Of a DNA stretch of 51,590 nt, positions 24,603-32,472 are shown one piece after another. The stretch comes from CALWZE01 sp036644375 (GTDB lineage: Bacteria; Bacillota; Clostridia; Oscillospirales; Ruminococcaceae): NCBI GenBank assembly GCA_036644375.1, contig JAVXQD010000015.1, positions 1 through 51,590 on the forward strand. Reading direction: 5' to 3'. The notes under the pieces were generated by a model that searched no databases, was not told where the DNA came from, and saw only the letters and a list, made by a program, of their open reading frames with translations. The first letter of the stretch is position 1. Every line of letters begins with the position of its first letter. The translations under genes were made by a program, and so were the position numbers.

Positions 24603-24818
24603 ATGGTAAAAGAAATTAAACTTCACGGAGTAAATGACATAAAGGCACTCAACAAGATTGCCACCAGCTACCCTTCAGAGGTTGGCATTCACAACGAGGA
24701 CACCATTGTCGACGCTAAATCACTTCTCGGTCTTATGACACTTGATTTCAGCAAGCCAATCCTTTGCGTGACGGAAGACGAGTACTTTTATAAGAGAATC
24801 AAAAACTTTCTTGCATAA
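24603..24818 (+). CDS. HPr-like protein lacking the phosphorylated histidine motif
   Basis: A 71-residue protein of the PTS HPr fold. The regulatory half is recognisable: AKSLLGLMTLDFSKPI aligns with the Ser46 region KSIMGVMSLGIAKGAE of Bacillus HPr. The active-site block GIHARP is replaced by HGVNDIK, so His15 of HPr is not conserved, although a His sits one place earlier. It may therefore be a regulatory or structural relative rather than a phosphocarrier. It is shorter than HPr (about 87), ending early in the last helix. AGGAGG lies 8 bases before the ATG, and a strong promoter and terminator mark a one-gene unit. Confidence 0.8.
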   Translation: MVKEIKLHGVNDIKALNKIATSYPSEVGIHNEDTIVDAKSLLGLMTLDFSKPILCVTEDEYFYKRIKNFLA

Positions 24819-24842
24819 TTGATGATTGATTGTGCAGGCATC

Positions 24843-24877
24843 GCAAAGCGCCAAACGTGGTGCTTTGCCTTTTTTTA
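24843..24877 (+). terminator. Intrinsic terminator of the HPr-like gene
   Basis: A ten-base stem with one G-T pair (24843-24852 with 24859-24868), then CTTTTTTT. Confidence 0.85.
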
Positions 24878-24915
24878 TACTCAAAACTGTTTTTTAAATG
24901 CTCTTGCAATTTGCT

Positions 24916-24943
24916 TTGAGCTTTGTTAGAATTTTTATATCAT
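24916..24943 (+). promoter_or_regulatory. Promoter of the DegV gene
   Basis: TTGAGC (24916-24921), a 16-base spacer and TATCAT (24938-24943). Confidence 0.5.
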
Positions 24944-24993
24944 ATCAAATCTTTTATTTCGAATTACGCAAAGAATTTAAAAGGAGAAAGACC

Positions 24994-25866
24994 ATGACAG
25001 ATTATATTGTTATGACAGATTCAAATGCCGATCTCACACCTGAGCTCGTAAAGCAGCTCGGTATTAAAATTATTTCCACCGAATATGCCCTTGAAGGTAA
25101 AACCTATTTGAATATGCCCGACCACAGCGAGTATGACTTTCACACTTTTTATGAAAAGCTGAAAGTCGGCATACCCTCAAAGACCTCGCTTATAAATGTC
25201 GATCGCTATTTGGGTGAATTTGAACCCGAGCTGAAAAAAGGCAACGATGTTTTATACATCTGTTTTTCAAGCGCGCTGTCCGGCTCATTTAACTGCGCTA
25301 AGCTTGCCGCGGAAGAACTCAGAGAAAAATATCCGGAGCGCAAAATTTTTGCTGTCGACTCACTTTCGGCGAGCGGGGGCGAGGGACTTTTGGTGTACAC
25401 TGCTGTTCAGCAGAAGAAAAACGGTCTTTCGATAGATGAGCTTGCAAAGTGGGTTGAGGATAACCGAAATCACCTCTGCCACTGGTTTACCGTGGACGAT
25501 CTCGATCACCTTAAGCGCGGCGGACGCATTTCATCGGCTGCTGCTTTCTTTGGCGGTATGCTCAGCATAAAGCCTGTTCTGCACGTAGATGATGAGGGCC
25601 GCCTAATTCCTATGCAAAAGGTGCGCGGACGCAAGGCTGCGCTTGATGCGCTTGTCTCCGAGATGGAAAAAACCGCTGTCAACCCCGAGGAGCAGCTTAT
25701 ATATGTCTGTCATGCCGACCGCGAGGAGGACTGCGACTATGTCATAGATCTCGTAAAGAAAAGATTCAAGGTCAAGGATATTAAAAAGGGTCACATAGGG
25801 CCGGTTATCGGAACTCATTCGGGGCCTGGAACAATTGCGCTGTTCTACTTCGGAACACATAAATAG
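24994..25866 (+). CDS. DegV family fatty-acid-binding protein
   Basis: A 290-residue protein. DegV/FakB-type proteins hold a fatty acid in a pocket and can present it to a kinase (FakA) for phospholipid synthesis. Typical parts are the start YIVMTDSNADLTPELV, the central SSALSGSFNCAKLAAEELRE block, FTVDDLDHLKRGGRIS, and the C-terminal HIGPVIGTHSGPGTIALFY. All match full-length family members. AAAAGGAGAAAG precedes ATG 24994; a longer upstream frame would lack a ribosome site. It is probably a single-gene unit. Confidence 0.92.
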   Translation: MTDYIVMTDSNADLTPELVKQLGIKIISTEYALEGKTYLNMPDHSEYDFHTFYEKLKVGIPSKTSLINVDRYLGEFEPELKKGNDVLYICFSSALSGSFNCAKLAAEELREKYPERKIFAVDSLSASGGEGLLVYTAVQQKKNGLSIDELAKWVEDNRNHLCHWFTVDDLDHLKRGGRISSAAAFFGGMLSIKPVLHVDDEGRLIPMQKVRGRKAALDALVSEMEKTAVNPEEQLIYVCHADREEDCDYVIDLVKKRFKVKDIKKGHIGPVIGTHSGPGTIALFYFGTHK

Positions 25867-26043
25867 CGCTTATCAAAATAAAGCCGTTTACATATGGCAT
25901 TGTTTTTCAAGAGCGAGCACCACCGATTTAAAACCCGCAGAAGCTCAAGCTGTCAGTGTACCGGACGACTATTCTGTCAATTGTATTTTATGCTGTGATG
26001 AGACAGACATTAATCAGAACATCCGACTTTGTTAAACATCAAT
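25867..26043. other. Intergenic stretch after the DegV gene
   Basis: No gene, promoter or repeat was recognised in this stretch. The terminator follows it. Confidence 0.4.
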
Positions 26044-26083
26044 AAAAACGACTTCCGCAAAAAATACGGGAGTCGTTTTTTGT
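26044..26083. terminator. Bidirectional terminator between the DegV and rubrerythrin genes
   Basis: AAAACGACTTCCG (26045-26057) pairs with CGGGAGTCGTTTT with one mismatch; T-runs are present in both directions. It lies between two convergent genes. Confidence 0.8.
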
Positions 26084-26170
26084 TTGCATATTTTACTATA
26101 CGTTATAATTTCCCCAACGCAAAAGCCCGTGGGCTTTTTATCCGCGTTCAATCCGGAGACGTTCCGTCAA

Positions 26171-26707
26171 TTAATAATTTTCTGCCTGAAGCTCAAAATA
26201 CGCCTGCGGATGTGAACATACGGGGCATACCTCGGGAGCTTTTTCTCCGACATGAATATGGCCGCAGTTGCTGCATTTCCAAATTACAACGCCGTCTTTT
26301 TCGAACACCTTGCCGTTGTTTAGGTTGTCAAGAAGGGTGAGATAACGCTTCTCATGTCCTTTTTCGACCACTGCTACACCGTCAAACAGCTTTGCCACTG
26401 CCTCAAATCCCTCTTCGCGAGCCTCCTTGGCAAACTGTGCATACATATCTGTCCACTCATAATGCTCTCCGTCAGCTGCCGCGCGAAGATTCTCCGCAGT
26501 TGTGCCAACGCCGTTGTGAAGGAGCTTAAACCAGAGTTTTGCATGTTCTTTTTCGTTGCCTGATGTCTCTGTGAAAATGTTCGAAATCTGAATATAGCCG
26601 TCCTTTTTTGCCTGACTTGCAAAGTACTGATACTTTGTGTGTGCCTGCGATTCACCTGCAAAAGCCGTCTGCAAATTAGTCTCTGTCTTTGTACCCTTGA
26701 TATCCAT
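26171..26707 (-). CDS. rbr: Rubrerythrin
   Basis: A 178-residue protein. Rubrerythrin reduces hydrogen peroxide in anaerobes. The N-terminal ferritin-like domain carries diiron ligands in AGESQAH, SGNEKEHAKLW, the central EAREEGFEAVA helix and VEKGHEKRY. The C-terminal rubredoxin domain has two CxxC knuckles, CSNCGH and CPVCSH. Start ATG 26707 follows AAGGAG at 9 bases; a longer in-frame start adds 19 residues with no ribosome site. A TATAAA-like -10 and a palindrome AGTGT-N4-ACACT (26754-26767) lie upstream. Confidence 0.96.
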   Translation of the reverse strand: MDIKGTKTETNLQTAFAGESQAHTKYQYFASQAKKDGYIQISNIFTETSGNEKEHAKLWFKLLHNGVGTTAENLRAAADGEHYEWTDMYAQFAKEAREEGFEAVAKLFDGVAVVEKGHEKRYLTLLDNLNNGKVFEKDGVVIWKCSNCGHIHVGEKAPEVCPVCSHPQAYFELQAENY

Positions 26708-26780
26708 AATCTTCATCTCCTTAAAAATTTGGCGTATTTCGTTTTTTATATGAAGTGTTTCCACACTGTCATCAATCTGT

Positions 26781-27704
26781 TCATTGCGGCTGATTTATCT
26801 CATCCGTCAGGATCACCTTAGTCCCCTTGGGCAAAATTTGTGCAATTATAACCGCCGCAAACACCAGCACACAGCCAATTCCCTGCTTTAGTGTCAAAAC
26901 CTGCCCGAGAATCAAAAAGCCGAAAATCACCGCAAATACCGATTCAAGGCTCATGATAAGCGAAGCAACTGTCGGGTCGGTGTACTTGAGGCACACTGTC
27001 TGCGCGGTAAAACCTACGCCCACCGACAAAAGTCCCGAATACAAAAGCGGAATTGCCGCCGCCGATATTGCCTCCCATGTCGGTTTTTCAATGACGAACA
27101 TAAATACCGCATTGATAACCGCACAGAATAAAAATTCAAAAATTGTAAATTTAAATCCGTCCAGATGCGCGGCAAAACGCTCAATACACAAAATCTGCAC
27201 CGCCCAGAATATTGAGCCGATAAAGATGTACACGTCACCCAAGTTAACCGTGAAATTCTCATTTACACAGAGCAGAAAAATTCCTGCAAGAGCGAGAAAA
27301 ATAGAAATGTATATTCTCGCTGTAATTTTTCGTCCGTATAAAAAATAGCAGAACACGGGAACCAGAACAACATATAAAACAGTCACAAATCCCGCTTTGC
27401 CGACCGTTGTGCGTTCGACTCCCAATTGTTGAAACAGAGAGCCCAGAAAAAGGGCAATTCCACACAGCGCACCCGCACCAAGATAGCTTTGCAGCGGCGC
27501 GTCTTTTCTGTTTCCCGATTTTTTTTGCTTTGCTCTTGTGAAGAAATAAAACGGGAGCACTACAAGTGTGCCCAGAAAAAAACGTATCGCCCCAAAAGTA
27601 TATGCGCCGACAAACTCAGCGCCTACGCTCTGTGCAACAAACGCCGCACCCCAAATCATCGTTCCGACAACCATCAAAATATTGGCGGCGTTTTTCTTTG
27701 TCAT
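26781..27704 (-). CDS. EamA/DMT family transporter
   Basis: 307 residues with about ten membrane segments in two EamA repeats. The first begins at ILMVVGTMIWGAAFVAQSVG, the second at VYIFIGSIFWAVQILCIERF. It ends with the family pattern TDPTVASLIMSLESVFAVIF. Such carriers export amino acids, nucleosides or other metabolites; the substrate here is unknown. Start ATG 27704 has AGAGG at 9 bases; the longer frame overlaps the rnfA-like gene. It is last in the rpe-rnfDEA operon, 19 bases after the rnfA-like gene, so it may share their function. Confidence 0.9.
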   Translation of the reverse strand: MTKKNAANILMVVGTMIWGAAFVAQSVGAEFVGAYTFGAIRFFLGTLVVLPFYFFTRAKQKKSGNRKDAPLQSYLGAGALCGIALFLGSLFQQLGVERTTVGKAGFVTVLYVVLVPVFCYFLYGRKITARIYISIFLALAGIFLLCVNENFTVNLGDVYIFIGSIFWAVQILCIERFAAHLDGFKFTIFEFLFCAVINAVFMFVIEKPTWEAISAAAIPLLYSGLLSVGVGFTAQTVCLKYTDPTVASLIMSLESVFAVIFGFLILGQVLTLKQGIGCVLVFAAVIIAQILPKGTKVILTDEINQPQ

Positions 27705-27723
27705 AGGAAATAACCTCTTCTGT

Positions 27724-28338
27724 TTAGAATGCAAATGAATAGCCTGTAAGCCCATAAATCGCCAGTGAAAGCCCCGCAAGATAGAGCAGTGTCACGGGCA
27801 GACCTCTGAACGCGATAGGCGTATTTGATGTTTGAATCTTTCGCTGTCCCTCGGTTGCAAGCATCACCGCAAACAGATACCCTATGCCGGTTCCGATTGA
27901 ATAGCATATTGTGTCAAACAATCCGAACTGCGATGAGGTTGTCAGCATCAATGTGCCGATAACCGTACAGTTGAATGTCGCAAGCGGAAGCGTGTCCACG
28001 GTTTTTGCCATTTTTTCAAGCGGTGCCATCTTGACGATTATCACAAATACAAGCAGATATGCTGCCGACATACACAGTATAATGACAAGCGGTCGGAAGA
28101 GCGAAGGATTTGAAACAAATTTTATCAGCGCCCTATTGGCGTAATAGTTGAGTGTTCCTCCTATTACAGAGACGAGAATTAACTGAAATCCGAAGGTAGC
28201 GGTGCTTGTTGTGTCATCGACAAGCGAGATTAGACGGCTGATGCTCAAGGCTCTGGCAAAAACCGAATTTTGAATTGTAATTGCAATAAGGCAGATAATG
28301 AAGAATTTCACTATTCCTTCAATCAATATATCGCTCAT
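27724..28338 (-). CDS. rnfA: RnfA-like membrane subunit, cofactor cysteine partly lost
   Basis: A 204-residue polytopic protein of the RnfA/NqrE family. The family core is clear: TIQNSVFARALSIS, PLATFNCTVIG, and the C-terminal FRGLPVTLLYLAGLSLAIYG. In ordinary RnfA the first conserved cysteine is in GICPFLG, where it binds the intramembrane [2Fe-2S] cluster with a partner in RnfE; here the aligned residue is Ser34. The second cysteine (Cys124 in FNCTVIG) is kept. The gene overlaps the rnfE-like gene by 4 bases. Family is sure, electron-transfer function is doubtful. Confidence 0.85.
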   Translation of the reverse strand: MSDILIEGIVKFFIICLIAITIQNSVFARALSISRLISLVDDTTSTATFGFQLILVSVIGGTLNYYANRALIKFVSNPSLFRPLVIILCMSAAYLLVFVIIVKMAPLEKMAKTVDTLPLATFNCTVIGTLMLTTSSQFGLFDTICYSIGTGIGYLFAVMLATEGQRKIQTSNTPIAFRGLPVTLLYLAGLSLAIYGLTGYSFAF

Positions 28339-28979
28339 TTTTCTCCGCCTCCGAGCCTTGCACGCTTATATCTGTTTGCAATTGCCTGCACAGCAGCAGA
28401 CAACAGCGCAACGATAATAAATCCGCCCGCAACGGTTGCCGCGATTTTAAGCGGTGCATTTGCAAAAATCTGATTTTCCCAAAGCTTCCCCTCGCCCAGC
28501 AGCTCACGAAGAGCACCGACGATTATCAGCACAAGCGACACGCCCACCGAGGTCATCAGACCGTTTCGGACGGCATAACCGACACCCTCACGGGACGGAA
28601 TCTCTGCTCGTGACAGCATTACACCGTCTACGACGAGCAGGGGAAGAAACATGCCCGGTCTATGCGCGTCGGGCCCGAAAATCATTGAGATTACGAGAGC
28701 CGCCGGTATATATAAAGCCGCCGCAATTATCGCATAGGTCATCATCCGCAACCTGCTCGGAACCGAGTGATAGAGCAAATCCCCAATCACTCGCACCGGC
28801 GTTATCAAAATCAAGACCGCAAGGCTGAGCACGACCGCATTCTTCAATGTCGTAGAAGCCGCAATTGCCGGTGTGAGCGCAAGTCCCTGCATCAGCACCG
28901 GATTGTTGAAAAATATCAAGTCTCTGCGCATGGCGGCATCGAGAGGGAGCGCAAGACTGCTTGTTTTTTTAAATTTCAT
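28335..28979 (-). CDS. rnfE: RnfE-like membrane subunit, both cluster cysteines lost
   Basis: A 214-residue polytopic protein of the RnfE/NqrD family. NNPVLMQGLALTPAIAAST aligns with the family block NPVFVQLLGLCPTLAVTTS, with Thr36 at the cysteine. LPLLVVDGVMLSRAE aligns with IPLIVVNCIILGRAE, with Gly119 at the second cysteine. GALRELLGEGKLW is well conserved. Both normal [2Fe-2S] ligands are therefore absent. It overlaps the rnfD-like gene upstream and the rnfA-like gene downstream by 4 bases each, so translation is probably coupled. Confidence 0.85.
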   Translation of the reverse strand: MKFKKTSSLALPLDAAMRRDLIFFNNPVLMQGLALTPAIAASTTLKNAVVLSLAVLILITPVRVIGDLLYHSVPSRLRMMTYAIIAAALYIPAALVISMIFGPDAHRPGMFLPLLVVDGVMLSRAEIPSREGVGYAVRNGLMTSVGVSLVLIIVGALRELLGEGKLWENQIFANAPLKIAATVAGGFIIVALLSAAVQAIANRYKRARLGGGEK

Positions 28980-29941
28980 AGTTGCGTTTTTTTACCCCCT
29001 TTTAATTTTAGTACCTTTGGGGCGAAAATACGGTCAAAATACGGAATGAGCGGATTCACAAGCAGTGCCGCGAAGCAAACACCCATTTCATAAACTCCGA
29101 CCGAGCGATAAAACATCGAAAATATTCCTACTGCAACACCGTAGGCTATCTTTGCACGTCTTCCTGTCGGTGCAAGACTCGGGGCGGAAATGATAAACGC
29201 CGCGCAAAAAATTATCGCGCCCGAAAACATCTCGTACATTACCGATTCGAGCCTGCCTGCCTGAATTCTCGGAAATGCAAACGCCCATAGCCCGCATGTG
29301 AACAGATAAGAAATCGGTATGTGCCACGTAATAGTTCTTCGGGCGATAAGAAGAACAATACAGGACAGAATTATAAGACAGAATGTCGTGCCCATAGGGC
29401 CCTGGTACTGCCCGAGTAAAAGATTTGTCGTATCCACATTCGGCACCCCGCCGAGCTTGAGCGCACCCGCTATGCCGGGATAAAGCACGGTGTCACATGC
29501 AACGCCTATACCTATTTGCGAAAACGGCTTGGGGTACATGAACATACCGTCACCGATGCACAGTGTCATAAATGCAAATCCGAATGCAGATGGGTGAAAC
29601 GGATAACAGCCATACCCTCCGAACGCGTGCTTTCCGAGAAGGACAACCACAACGGTTCCTAACACAATGACATTGTAATTGATTGTCGCCGGAAGCATTA
29701 TAGTAAATATTACAGCGAACATATAGCTTGATATGTCGGAAATATCAAATTTCACACGTCGCAGCAGCGATGCGGCAAAATCACACACAAAGGCTGTGGC
29801 AAGCGAAATCACCACCATTATTGGTACTCGCAAGCCATACAGATAGGTTGCCATTCCGATAAGAGGCAGCATTGCAAAAATATAATCGCGGCACGGAGCA
29901 AAGCTTGGATGCAGCTGTTTTGCTGTTTTGATTTTCGCCAT
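28976..29941 (-). CDS. rnfD: RnfD-like membrane subunit without the FMN threonine motif
   Basis: A 321-residue polytopic protein of the RnfD/NqrB family. GKHAFGGYGCYPFHPSAFG and RRTITWHIPISYL match the family. In known RnfD, FMN is joined to a threonine in a motif of the form DG(I/V)(S/T)xATP. Here residues 150-162 read DTVLYPGIAGALK, with Gly156 in place of the threonine. The covalent flavin should therefore be missing. No rnfC, rnfG or rnfB gene is nearby. The ribosome site is AAGGAA, 18 bases after rpe. Confidence 0.85.
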   Translation of the reverse strand: MAKIKTAKQLHPSFAPCRDYIFAMLPLIGMATYLYGLRVPIMVVISLATAFVCDFAASLLRRVKFDISDISSYMFAVIFTIMLPATINYNVIVLGTVVVVLLGKHAFGGYGCYPFHPSAFGFAFMTLCIGDGMFMYPKPFSQIGIGVACDTVLYPGIAGALKLGGVPNVDTTNLLLGQYQGPMGTTFCLIILSCIVLLIARRTITWHIPISYLFTCGLWAFAFPRIQAGRLESVMYEMFSGAIIFCAAFIISAPSLAPTGRRAKIAYGVAVGIFSMFYRSVGVYEMGVCFAALLVNPLIPYFDRIFAPKVLKLKGGKKTQL

Positions 29942-29959
29942 TAGGTTATTCCTTTTTTA

Positions 29960-30619
29960 TTATAGTGCCGCATCAAGCAGCTCGGAAATTGCTCTTTTGC
30001 GGCATGATTGACCGAACACTGACGAGCCCGCAACAAGTACATTTGCGCCTGCCTCAATCACAAGCGGAGCCGTTTCTTTCGTTATTCCGCCGTCAACCTC
30101 AATGAGCATGTCGCCCTTGCCGAGCTCCGTCGCTTTTTTCTTTATTTTCTCGATTTTGGAACACATATCCGGCATAAAGCTCTGACCGCCGAATCCCGGT
30201 TCCACTGTCATAATCAAAACAAAATCCACAAGCGGCAGCAGTTCAAATACCGACTCTGCCGGGGTTATCGGTCTTAGCACTATGCCTGCAAGCACCCCGT
30301 CATGAGAGTGAATCTTTTCTATTGTATCGACGGCATTTGATTTGGACTCAACATGAAAGCTTATCGCATTTGCCCCCGCTTTCACAAACCCGTCTATATA
30401 TTTTATCGGGTCAATTATCATGAGATGAACATCATAAAACGCCTTTATTGATTTTGATACGCTTGTCAGCTCTCCTATTCCGAGATTTATATTCGGAACA
30501 AAAACCCCGTCCATTACGTCAAAATGAACCCATTCGGCGCCTGAGCTCAGCACATCGCGAATCTCGTCGCCCAAAACTGTAAAATCCGCCGATAATATTG
30601 ATGGTGCTATTTTTATCAT
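29960..30619 (-). CDS. rpe: Ribulose-phosphate 3-epimerase
   Basis: A 219-residue TIM-barrel enzyme that interconverts ribulose-5-phosphate and xylulose-5-phosphate in the pentose phosphate pathway. The start is IAPSILSADF. Metal and catalytic residues are in VHFDVMDGVFVPN and DVHLMI, then MTVEPGFGGQSF, and EVDGGI carries the catalytic Asp. The phosphate loop is ANVLVAGSSVFG. Full length. Start ATG 30619 was chosen over upstream in-frame ATGs because AAGG lies 8 bases ahead and the predicted transcript starts near 30715. It is first in the operon with the rnfDEA-like genes. Confidence 0.96.
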   Translation of the reverse strand: MIKIAPSILSADFTVLGDEIRDVLSSGAEWVHFDVMDGVFVPNINLGIGELTSVSKSIKAFYDVHLMIIDPIKYIDGFVKAGANAISFHVESKSNAVDTIEKIHSHDGVLAGIVLRPITPAESVFELLPLVDFVLIMTVEPGFGGQSFMPDMCSKIEKIKKKATELGKGDMLIEVDGGITKETAPLVIEAGANVLVAGSSVFGQSCRKRAISELLDAAL

Positions 30620-30675
30620 AGTGTTAACCTTCATCTGTAAATTGATTTTTTCACAATGCGCAATACAGTACAATA

Positions 30676-30720
30676 AGGCGCACGGCTTCCTGCCTTTAAA
30701 TAGCAAAACGCCGTACGCCT
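30676..30720. repeat. Inverted repeat at the 5' end of the rpe transcript
   Basis: AGGCGCACGGC (30676-30686) pairs with GCCGTACGCCT (30710-30720), with one G-T pair in RNA. It begins right after the -10 element, so it would fold in the 5' end of the mRNA. Confidence 0.55.
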
Positions 30721-30721
30721 A

Positions 30722-30750
30722 ATTATACTAAATATATCGCCGTAAATCAA
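30722..30750 (-). promoter_or_regulatory. Promoter of the rpe-rnfDEA-eamA operon
   Basis: Minus-strand TTGATT (30750-30745), a 17-base spacer and TATAAT (30727-30722). Confidence 0.65.
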
Positions 30751-30912
30751 TCGGGTGTGAATTTATTAAGCCGAAGCTGTCCATCCGACGAGCAGCGCCC
30801 TCTGTTCGATTATCCGATTAATTGCAGACAAAACCACTGTCTCTTTGGAAAAATCACGATAACAGGCACTCTGTATTTTCGAATTTCGCCCGCATCACGA
30901 TTTTTTCCGCGC

Positions 30913-32463
30913 TCAGCGCTCTTTTCTGAAAAAACTGCTTATTGTGTTCTTGCTGCTCTTCGAAGGCACCTCGGAAAAATTTCTTCGGCTTTTTATGCCG
31001 GAGGAGTTGAAGCGAACCTTTTGCTGCTTTGCTTTTCCGTCAATGCCGGTTTTCAGCGAAATTGTGAACTCGCAATACTCGCCGACCATGCTTTTCGCAT
31101 CTATTTCTCCGCCCATGCGTTGAACAAGAGTTTTTACAATGTACAGACCGAGACCTGTGCCCGTTTTGTCCAGTCCGCGCGATTTGTCAGTCTTGTAAAA
31201 GCGGTCGAATATTTTCTCAAGCTCATCCGGTGCAATCCCATCGCCGGAGTTGCGGACTCTAATCTCGGTTCTTGTCGCATCAGCTTCAATTCCGACAGTG
31301 ATTGTGCCCCCGTCGGGCGTGAACTTTATCGCGTTATCAACGAGATTGTACAGCGCCTGATACAGCATATCGCTGTCGCACATAACGAATCGTGCACACA
31401 CATCAAGATCGGGTATCTTGATGCTTCTTTCGGCAAACCTGCGCTCGGCACTGCACATGACCGAGAGAAGAACGTCCCACGCATTGACATTCTCTATATT
31501 TATATTCATTTTGCCCTCTTCAAGGCGGGAGATATCAAGCAGTGACGAGGTCAGCCTCGAGAGTCTCTTAACCTCGTCGGAGACAATTTCAAGATAGTGC
31601 TTTTGGCGCGCAGGCGGAATAGTCCCGTCAAGTATTCCGTCGATATATCCGCCTATTGTGGTCATCGGAGTGCGCAGGTCGTGGGATACGCTCGCGACAA
31701 AGTTTCTTCGCTGATTTTCAAATTTTGACAGCGACTCGGCCATATTGTTGAACGCAGTGCCGACATTTGCAATCTCGTCATCACCGTCCACCGCGACACG
31801 TGCGGTGAAATCCCCCGAACCGAACTGCTCCGCTGCCACGGATATTTCACGCAGAGGTGAGGTCAGCCGCTTTGTGGCAAAAAATATTATTGCGGACGAA
31901 CACACAAGCATTGCCCCGCACGAGACAAGAAATGTTATAAGTAAATCCAGGAGAAATGACACGAGCGGAGTTATCGGGCTGGAGGTAAACACAAACGCCT
32001 GCGGGACACCGTCGGCGTATACCGGCAATCCGTAAATGTAGCTGCCTCTGTTGTGCAAAAATCCATCGACATAATCCGCGCTTGAATATGAGCCGCGTTT
32101 TACGGCAATCATCAAAATTCGCTCGTCGACCCTCTGCTTATTGTGAATACATTTTTCGCCCTCGGTGCACACAAGAACATTTCCCTTTGCATCGGTCAAA
32201 AAAACAGTCACTCCCGTGCTCTCATTGATGAGCGAAAACTCATCAAACAGTTTCACATCGGCAATATATCCCTTATCTGTGACTATCATGCACTCGCTCG
32301 CACTGACTAACGCCCGTCCTGCCGCATTTTTGAGAATATTCTCCTTGTCGTCGGTGAAATTCTGCGCCGAGAAATACAGGAGAGCAATTCCGAGCAAAAC
32401 AGTACACATGATGAGCGTCAAGGCAAATGTCACAATATATCTTTTGAACAATCCGTCTTTCAT
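30913..32463 (-). CDS. Membrane sensor histidine kinase (two-component system)
   Basis: A 516-residue protein. Membrane segments at about 11-31 and 167-197 enclose an extracellular sensor domain of about 135 residues. A HAMP linker (about 197-250) follows, then the HisKA domain with phospho-acceptor His261 in SVSHDLRTPM, and an HATPase domain with NAIKFTPDGG, FDRFYKTDKSRG and GTGLGLYIVK. It phosphorylates the response regulator encoded 9 bases upstream. The last 45 or so residues after the ATPase domain are an unusual Ser/Lys/Arg-rich tail. The signal is unknown. Confidence 0.93.
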   Translation of the reverse strand: MKDGLFKRYIVTFALTLIMCTVLLGIALLYFSAQNFTDDKENILKNAAGRALVSASECMIVTDKGYIADVKLFDEFSLINESTGVTVFLTDAKGNVLVCTEGEKCIHNKQRVDERILMIAVKRGSYSSADYVDGFLHNRGSYIYGLPVYADGVPQAFVFTSSPITPLVSFLLDLLITFLVSCGAMLVCSSAIIFFATKRLTSPLREISVAAEQFGSGDFTARVAVDGDDEIANVGTAFNNMAESLSKFENQRRNFVASVSHDLRTPMTTIGGYIDGILDGTIPPARQKHYLEIVSDEVKRLSRLTSSLLDISRLEEGKMNINIENVNAWDVLLSVMCSAERRFAERSIKIPDLDVCARFVMCDSDMLYQALYNLVDNAIKFTPDGGTITVGIEADATRTEIRVRNSGDGIAPDELEKIFDRFYKTDKSRGLDKTGTGLGLYIVKTLVQRMGGEIDAKSMVGEYCEFTISLKTGIDGKAKQQKVRFNSSGIKSRRNFSEVPSKSSKNTISSFFRKER

Positions 32464-32472
32464 AAATCAGCC

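Noticed and set aside
30757..31545. Plus-strand frame of 262 codons opposite the end of the sensor kinase
   Set aside because: Antisense to a clear histidine kinase ATPase domain; no start signals and no family resemblance.
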